DNA of 64,000 bases from Niebla homalea (lineage: Eukaryota > Ascomycota > Lecanoromycetes > Lecanorales > Ramalinaceae), in the NCBI GenBank assembly GCA_019925105.1, contig JAHGAU010000003.1:124001-188000 (forward strand). The letters are read 5' to 3'. Below the pieces are notes generated by a model, which made no database searches, was not told the origin of the DNA, and saw only the letters and a program-made list of their open reading frames with translations. Made by a program: the position numbers and the translations under genes. Positions 57,370 through 64,000 of the stretch are shown in pieces. Within the stretch, counting starts at the first letter, position 1; each line of letters opens with the position of its first letter.

Positions 57370-58360
57370 TTTGAATCTCACCATCCAGGATGACAGTGCT
57401 CAACAATTAGGACCCTTTCTTGTGAATATCTTCGCAGACAGTTGCCTCGATATTCAAAAGGAACCAGATGATGTTTTCTGATCAAGCTCCTGAATACGCC
57501 TGTTGGGATCTGGCCGAATGCGGTGAAAGCAATTTCGAGTTCTTTGTGCCGCATTGAATGGGCTCGTAACACCATGATTGTGCTCCTTTAGCGGCTCAAA
57601 CAAGACAACTGGTCCCATTTCATGAAGAGTAGCTCCAGACAGTATCATCTACAAATTTGGATGATGTAAGGCTTTGGCAGGGCAAATGAGACAGGACGTC
57701 GGGAACGAAAAGAAAAGGAGCGGTCGGTTCAGTTTAAGGTGGCAACATTCTTCACAGCGGCGATGCGCGGCAGCTAGCTGAAGTCTGCGTCGACTATGAT
57801 CATCTTCCAGATACGAGTGGATTGCTCCTTGAGCGTCTTTATGTTCTCCTACGTCGGCCGAGGATTTCTTGCGAACAGCGAAGCTGTATCTCGCATGGAG
57901 CCAACAATGCCCGGATACCTTCTAAAGGCGGACAAAAAGCGCAAGTGTCATAAGTTTCGTCCTTGTGCTCAATCTGATAGAATACTTTGACTGGGAGGAA
58001 TGACATAATGACCTCGTGTCTCTGGTCTATACGGAACAGGGTTTTTAGTAACGAGGAAGCGGAAGCCAAGGATGTGGTCAATCAGTGGTTTCAGCGCAAT
58101 CAGACACAGACAACCGTTGGACAGATTGTCATCCAGGGCGTTACCTGGGATCAGATTGATCCGGGATGATATCAGTGTTCGGACTTTGGCCTGGAAAAGC
58201 CATGACTTGATACGCTTAAGGGCCTTTTTGTGTAGAATCAGTTTGTAGCCTGAATCTGGGCTTGTCGAAAAATGAAGGAAGAACATACGAGAATGATGCA
58301 GACTGATTGTTAATATGTCTGCCACCTGCCGCCCAGCCTCTGATTTCCGGGGGATCATTC
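57370..58360 (-). other. Fragmentary minus-strand coding-like frames
   Basis: Overlapping frames at 57378-57648, 57839-58081 and 57969-58358 look partly protein-like (VFYQIEHKDETYDTCAFC; HKKALKRIKSWLFQAKV) but I could not join them with consensus introns or recognise a family. It may be a degraded gene. Confidence 0.3.
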
Positions 58361-59552
58361 TCTCTAATCCATTCGACTTGAGAAGAGTTGAGTGTAGCTT
58401 TTCAGCGAGATCCCTTTTCTCTCACACGACCCACCTGTCATTTACATCAGGACCATAGTGTTCATTCGTTGTGCCAAAACCCTCCCCCAGTGACGACGAC
58501 GTTCACATCGCTCAAAATATACAAGCGAAATAGAGCACACTCGAGCGCTGAAGATCAGGAGACACAAGCACAAGGTGTATGGTCGGATTCAATCCAGCTG
58601 GCGCAGTAGCTATGGGCAACAAACGATTATTTTCATCTTTCAATCCTCAAAGTAGTCGCGTTCAGAGAGCCTTGCACGATGTGCATAGCTTCTCAGGGAC
58701 CGGTAGGATGCTGACACGATCGTGCTGATGTTCAGGAAGACAAAATCTATTAGATAGGTACTGTACAGTAATACCCAGGTGTACTGAGATATACCGGCCG
58801 GTGTTCCGGTATACACAAGTAATGCGAGCGCCTTGGCAAGGCATGTATCGCAAAATCAAAGACTAAAAGGATCACTAAAGTAGGTGAAAATGGAAAGAAA
58901 CGCAAGGTAACTTTTGTGAGTCACGTGAAATATCTTGGCATCACAAATCAGCGTCAAGTTCCTATTTGTATATTGAACATTGATGCCGAAACCATCCCCT
59001 ACATTTCCATGTGAGCGATGCTACAACATCGTTGCATGCATATCTCAAAGATATTACTGCATTCTAAAATGTGCAATGCAATTAGTGCACAAGCGCAAAG
59101 CTATTGACTATGTAGCAGACGGACATTGCATAACGCAGCCCCAAATGAATCTGGAACGTCTTTCGATTGACATGCCAATGTTGGCCTTGTGGCGTCACTA
59201 TACATGTCTTGTACCGAAGCATTGATGACATGAGAGGTGAAAGGTGGCAAATCTCAAAAGCATGTATAGGAGGCATGTATCACTGGAGCGCTTCATCAGC
59301 TGTCAAAACTATATTCCCTTTTTGTGCACCTCATCAGCACTTCAATTCGTACAAGGAAAGCGAGTTGCTCCGAGCCAATCCGGCGTGCAGTTCTGTATCC
59401 TGCACGAGAATTGTCCTGCATGAGCATCATGCATATGCGGGGTACAACATCGCGTCCCCGCATTCATTGTTCTATATGGGCAGCTGCCTCCTCTTTCTTA
59501 CAAACCCTGCCAGATCCAGCATTTTGAGGAAGAAAAGGTAGTGCTGAGAGAC
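58361..59552. other. Intergenic, nothing recognised
   Basis: No gene is supported. Short frames lack any protein signature. Confidence 0.35.
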
Positions 59553-62007
59553 ATGAATGGCAACACAGAACACGGCGATGCCGTTCAACCCCAAGACAAG
59601 CCAGCCAAAGTGAGGTCCCAGTCGGAAGAAAGCGTTCCGATCGATTGTAGACTCAACGTCCATAGTATCCAGAATATCTTCCTTGCTGGCCTGAAGTCAA
59701 ATGCCCTCCTCTTGCACCTTTCGAACACGATGAGCCTGGTCTTAGAGCTGACCCCAAGTTGCCCGACCTGAAAACGCAAGATGTGACTTTTAGTTCTCTC
59801 ACTCCGAGTATGGGCACGGTGATCAATGGTATGTTCTCCAGTTCACATCCTCCTTCGCTAAGGTGCACCTAAACCTCCCTAGGCCTCCAACTGTCGTCCT
59901 TTACACCCAGCCAGAAGGATCAACTCGCCCTTCTCTGCGCCCAGAGGAAGGTCCTGGCCTTCCCCAAACAAGGTGCGTGTCTTCGAAATCAATCATGTCC
60001 CTGCAGATCTACCCAGACGTAAAAAAATCTGCTTGACCCTCCTTATTATCTTCACGTTCCTCCTTCACCATCTTTCATGCACTCACAACACCTCATTGCA
60101 CCTCAGAGGCTGATCTTGGACACAGACCTCGCCAAGAAACTCTCCCCCGTAGAGATAATAAAATGGTGCTCCCACTATGGCCCTCCCACAGTAAACCCTG
60201 TTGGTGCTTCCCCAAAAGACCATCCCGAAATCCACATTTCGCACTCCTCGCCCACTGACTCCCGCTTGGGTACGTTATCGTCCGCACACACCACCAGCAT
60301 GATTTGGCACATGGATGGAGATGTCGAGCCGTACCCGCCAGGGCTGGTGGTACTGTGGATGTTGGAGTGTCCTGAAACAGGTGGAGATACCGTGTTTTGC
60401 GACTTAGACATGGCGTATGACAAACTGAGCGCTCCCATGCAGGAAAGACTGCATGGGTTGAGGGCAGAGCACAGCGATGATCAAACGGTGATGAGTCATA
60501 GGGCGAACGGTGAGTTGATCAATTTCTACGGGAATTATATGAACGACAGATGCGAGCTCGGATCTGCGGTCGGCTGTGATCGAACAATGCTGAGGCCTGT
60601 TCTTACTCACGAATAGGGGGCTACGCGAGGCGCGATGGCACTAGTGCTGTCTACCCACTCGTCCGCACGCATCCTATCACGGGCAGGAAGTCACTCTATG
60701 TGAATGCAAGGTGTAAGTCTCCTCCACTTCATATCCTGCCTCATGCCCTCTTTGACATCCCTGGTAACATGCTTCATTCGACCTATCAGTCCATCAGTGA
60801 TTGCTGAAACCACATGCCCCTCCGCAGACACAACCCACATTCTCGGCCTCAAGAAAGAAGAATCAGACATGCTCCTTAACTTCCTCAACAACCACATTGC
60901 TCTCTCGCAGGACTGTCACGTGCGCGTGAGGTGGGCCGAGGATACCGTCGTGATATTCGATGTAAGCATCACCTCTTCCCCATAAACGCACCATCCTTTA
61001 AGGACGCATCACGATCGCCCCTGTCCGTCCAGGAGGAGAGATGGCGTGATACGCAATCGCAGGCTGGATGATTTGGAAGCGGTGATCCCGCAGGGTTCAC
61101 AACACAAAAACAATAGTACCTTCAGAGTGCTGACGAATCCTCGCTTGATGCACAGAACCGCGCGGTCTGCCACTCCGCCATCTTCGACTTCATCGACGTA
61201 AGTCCCCCCATTCCTCCTCCTCTCCCTCTCCCTCTCCCTCGCTTTTCCCAATATACACACTGCCATAGCCCCTTCCCACTCTGCCTTCCCTTCCCCCTTC
61301 CCCCTTCCCCTTCCCCCTTCCCCCTTCCCCTTCCCCCTTCCCCTTCCCCCTTTCCCCTTCCCCCTTCCCCCTCCCCCTTCCCCCTTCCCCCTTTCCCCTT
61401 CCCCCTTCCCCCTTCCCCTTCCCCTTCCCCCTTCCCCCTTCCCCTTCCCCCTTCCCCCTTCCCCTTCCCCCTTCCCCTTCCCCTTCCCCTTCCCCCTTCC
61501 CCTTCCCCTTCCCCTTCCCCTTCCCCCTTCCCCCTTCCCCTTCCCCCTTCCCCCTTCCCCTTCCCCCCCCTTCCCCCTTCCCCCTTCCCCCTTCCCCTTC
61601 CCCTTTTCCCCCATTGGCCCCGCTCGCCTCCTTCAACACCAGAGCAACACCCACACAAAACCCCTCAACTCCACCAACCCCAGTCCATACCCCCCACCTC
61701 ATCCTCCCCGCTACCACCTCACCACCCCTCCATTCCCCCTTTCCCCCCCCTTTCCCCCTCTCCATACACATCCCCCGTGTCCCCCACCCCACCCCACAAC
61801 CGACTCACCCCCTCTCCGCACCGTTTTCCCCATGTGAAAAACCCACTCATTTCACCGGAGTCCACCGCTAATGGCCCACACAACCGGCAGCGGAGCCAAC
61901 GCCGGCACCTCGCGCGCGTGACGTGCGCGGCGGAGAAGCCGTATGAGACACCCTTCGTCAAGGAGCCGGGGCCGGGTGCTGACGGGGTGGGGAATGGGGT
62001 CCAGTAG
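59553..62007 (+). CDS. TauD/TfdA-type Fe(II)/2-oxoglutarate dioxygenase
   Basis: Exons I can phase: 59553-59609, 59666-59828, 59883-59972, 60107-60509, 60617-60712, 60828-60961, 61156-61197, 61861-62007. The start encodes [19 protein letters not shown] then [20 protein letters not shown], typical of fungal sulfonate/alpha-ketoglutarate dioxygenases. The metal site is complete: MIWHMDGD gives His and Asp, [14 protein letters not shown] gives the distal His, and QRRHLARVT gives the 2-oxoglutarate Arg. [11 protein letters not shown] and [12 protein letters not shown] are further signatures. These enzymes oxidise sulfonates, sulfate esters or related small molecules. Odd points: the joint 59972/60107 is one phase out, so a micro-exon (perhaps near 60007) or a 1-nt lesion exists, and the last intron is 663 nt and filled by a microsatellite. 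Confidence 0.82.
61270..61618 (+). repeat. Pyrimidine microsatellite (CCCCTT/CCCCCTT)n in intron
   Basis: About 350 bp of interrupted CCCTTCCCC-type units, entirely C and T on the + strand, inside the last intron of the dioxygenase. The long GKGEG-rich frames on the opposite strand are a by-product of this tract. A less regular C-rich stretch continues to about 61800. Confidence 0.95.
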
Positions 62008-62398
62008 AGGGAGGGCCATTGGGGGGTGAGGAGATGAGAGGTTTGGGAGGGCTCCTTGCGGGTTTCCATGCTCTGGTGGGATGATGAGAGTGGATTGGTG
62101 TCGATTGGCATGTGGCCATTTTGGGATTGGAGGCGGGGGATGAGGGAGCAAGCGAAGTTAGGGTTTCGCGTAGAAAAGTACGAGGATGATGGTGGGGAGA
62201 TGTATTAATGGCAGAGGCATGCATTGGCTTCATCTCCTTTGCAACAAGTATCGAGGCACGCCCAATCGCCTATACAAACAACGACAAAAACATTCCCAAG
62301 AAAATGGCGCCAGCAACATCACCCATCCTTGCACTTCCCGGAACGCCCAATACTCACCTCTTCCCTACCGGACTCCCTTGCTCCATCCGATTGAGAAT
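62008..62398. other. Intergenic between convergent genes
   Basis: 391 nt between the dioxygenase stop and the flavin oxidoreductase stop. Nothing else is supported. Confidence 0.4.
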
Positions 62399-64000
62399 CT
62401 ACTGCTCCTTGTTCTTCCCCGGCTTATACCACACCCCATGAATCAAGCCCAAATACTTCCCCATCAGATCCTCCGCGAACTCATCAAACGGCACGTACTC
62501 GGCCCCGAGTCTATAGGCCGCCGCGATGCCGCTCACACAGGCCATCTCATGCATGTTGACCAGCGTCCAGCTCCCCGCATACAATGTACTATTCTTGCCG
62601 TTAATGAACATCATCCCCGGCACGACGCGCACGTAATGCTGCCAACGATGGCCCAACTGGTGCCACCACTTCTTGAGGATGATCTTGTCTTCGGAGATAT
62701 GATCCGCGGTCCAGAGGTGGCTGTTGGTCTTGTCGAGGAAGATGGATTGGAAGATGTGTTGATCATAGGCCTGGTTGGGTTTATCGCCCGTCGCGCCCTG
62801 CTCACCTCGAGCGGCGGGATCCTGCCGGAATTGATGCTGGTAATTGGTGACATCAAAGGCCATCTCGATCTTCTGCGGGTTCTCCTGGTAGCTGTGCGTG
62901 TAGTACATGGGGCGGTACCCAGCTGGTTCGCCATCGGATTCCCGGTTCTTGATCTCGTTCTTGGCGAAGGCAATCTGGTCTTCCTGCTGCTTGTTCTTGG
63001 GTTTGGCGCAGAGGGAGTCGGAGAAGGAGGTTTCGTGGTTGGCGGCGAAGTACTTGCTGTCTGAGTGGGTGATGGTGATGTCGTCGAAGAACTTGGCGCC
63101 GCCCAGGACGAAGCGTTCGCGCCAGGTGGAGGTTTTGCCGAGGAGGGATTTGGCGGCGTCGGCGAGGACGCAGAGGACCATTTCGTCGTAGTGTTCTTCA
63201 GTGACGCCCTTGGAGGTGTCAGGGGCGCCGCCCGTGTTCTCTTCCGAAGGGACTTTGTCGATGGAGGAGTCGAAGGGGGCTGTGTTTATGACGACGCCGT
63301 GTTTAGCGGAGCGGGACTTGATTGTTGTGACGGAGGTGGAGGTGCGGATCTCGACGCCTTTGGAGCGGAGATCGTCGGCCCAGTCACGATAGAAGTTGCC
63401 GAGATGGGGGAAGGTGACCATCTGGGGGAGATTGGGGAGGAGTGTTTCGGGGTCGTAATCCCAGAGTTTCATATTTGGGTCGTCGAAGAGGCGTTCGAGA
63501 ATCGCGCAGGCGACATTTGCAGTTTGATTGCCTTATATATTGTCAGCGTGAGGGTTGTCAGAACTCAGATATGGAGGGTGCCTCACCAGTCCCAAGGAAC
63601 AGAGCGATCAGCGGATAGACCATCTTGTCACCAAACCCCTTGGAGAAGAAGAACAGCCTCAACATGATGCGGATGGGGACCAAGCCAAGGATGGGCATGG
63701 TGTATTTGATCAATTTCAAGACCTTGCCAAACTTCCTAATGTCCGCCGAGTACTCGTCGACGAGTGGGCTCGGGAAGCAGTTGGTCCAGAAACCATCTTT
63801 GCCTTTGCCAAACGCCACTTGCAGCTTCACATCTTGCGGCTCGTGCCCGTACTTTTTCATGAAATTAAAGGTATGCTTGAAGACGGGGGAGCCCCCCTGC
63901 ACGCCGTCATTCATCCATGAGGTTCCATATCTGTCTTGGTCGAGTGATATGGATGTAGCTTGACCTCCAAGGAAGGCTTCTTTCTCGATTATCGTGACAG
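62399..64000 (-). CDS. FAD-dependent oxidoreductase (amine-oxidase-like), 5' partial
   Basis: Exon 64000-63587 (incoming from the right edge) and exon 63531-62399, with a 55-nt intron (GTGAGG to ATAAG). The junction reads ALFLGTG-NQTANVACAILERLF. The visible part is about 515 residues. It starts within the FAD-binding fold: VTIIEKEAFLGGQATS is the second strand and the glycine pair after the dinucleotide motif. WMNDGVQGGSPVF, KLWDYDPETLLPNLPQMV and FYRDWADDLRSKGVEIRTS follow the flavin amine-oxidase or phytoene-desaturase-like plan. Near the end NSTLYAGSWTLVNMHEMACVSGIAAAYRLG is the FAD-contacting C-terminal motif. The substrate is unknown. It converges on the dioxygenase, so the two oxidative enzymes could share a pathway, but neighbourhood is the only support. 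Confidence 0.85.

Noticed and set aside
61009..61792. Long minus-strand open frames rich in [10 protein letters not shown]
   Set aside because: They are a translation of the (CCCCTT)n microsatellite inside an intron; all three frames stay open for the same compositional reason.

Overview
The window looks like a chromosome segment of a filamentous ascomycete (Pezizomycotina, possibly Dothideomycetes). The evidence is short spliceosomal introns of 46-80 nt with GTAAGT-like donors, fungal-type gene families (Zn2Cys6 regulator, Ure2-like GST, CorA-like protein, TDP1 with a UIM, MED6), and a 17 kb AT-rich island with the C-to-T/G-to-A signature of repeat-induced point mutation (RIP). Class-level placement is inference.

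Left arm (1-29.2 kb). An array of four related BTB/POZ-family genes on the + strand (1-1201 partial, 6582-7593, 7983-8977, 9518-10493) is interrupted by a decayed FAD-linked oxidase pseudogene and a small secreted-protein gene. Then come a GST, a Zn2Cys6 regulator whose zinc cluster is split by a GC-AG intron, TDP1, a multi-pass membrane protein gene with one in-frame stop, a CorA-like transporter gene, a small conserved gene of unknown function, and a seven-exon gene that I assemble into a protein kinase-von Willebrand A fusion.

Central island (29.4-47.25 kb). No coding capacity remains. From repeats and target-site duplications it resolves into nested mobile elements. An outer terminal-inverted-repeat element of about 1.05 kb (TIRs at 29393-29413 and 47231-47251) received two LTR retrotransposons, C (29808-37434, TSD CCCTT) and A (37808-46978, TSD CGGAA). 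A in turn received a third, B (38336-45247, TSD GCTTT). All three LTR pairs keep their outer ends and are RIP-mutated on their inner ends. Ty3/Gypsy reverse-transcriptase relics can still be read on the minus strand of C and B.

Right arm (47.3-64 kb). It holds a two-exon secreted/membrane protein, an SDR-fold protein without the YxxxK catalytic pair, MED6 (convergent with the SDR), a secreted cysteine-containing protein, a basic Arg-rich repeat protein, a TauD-type 2-oxoglutarate dioxygenase with a 663-nt intron carrying a long CCCCTT-type microsatellite, and a partial flavin oxidoreductase running off the right edge. Several minisatellites and a dispersed repeat family lie between genes. Intron boundaries were inferred from reading-frame continuity and splice consensus, not from transcripts.
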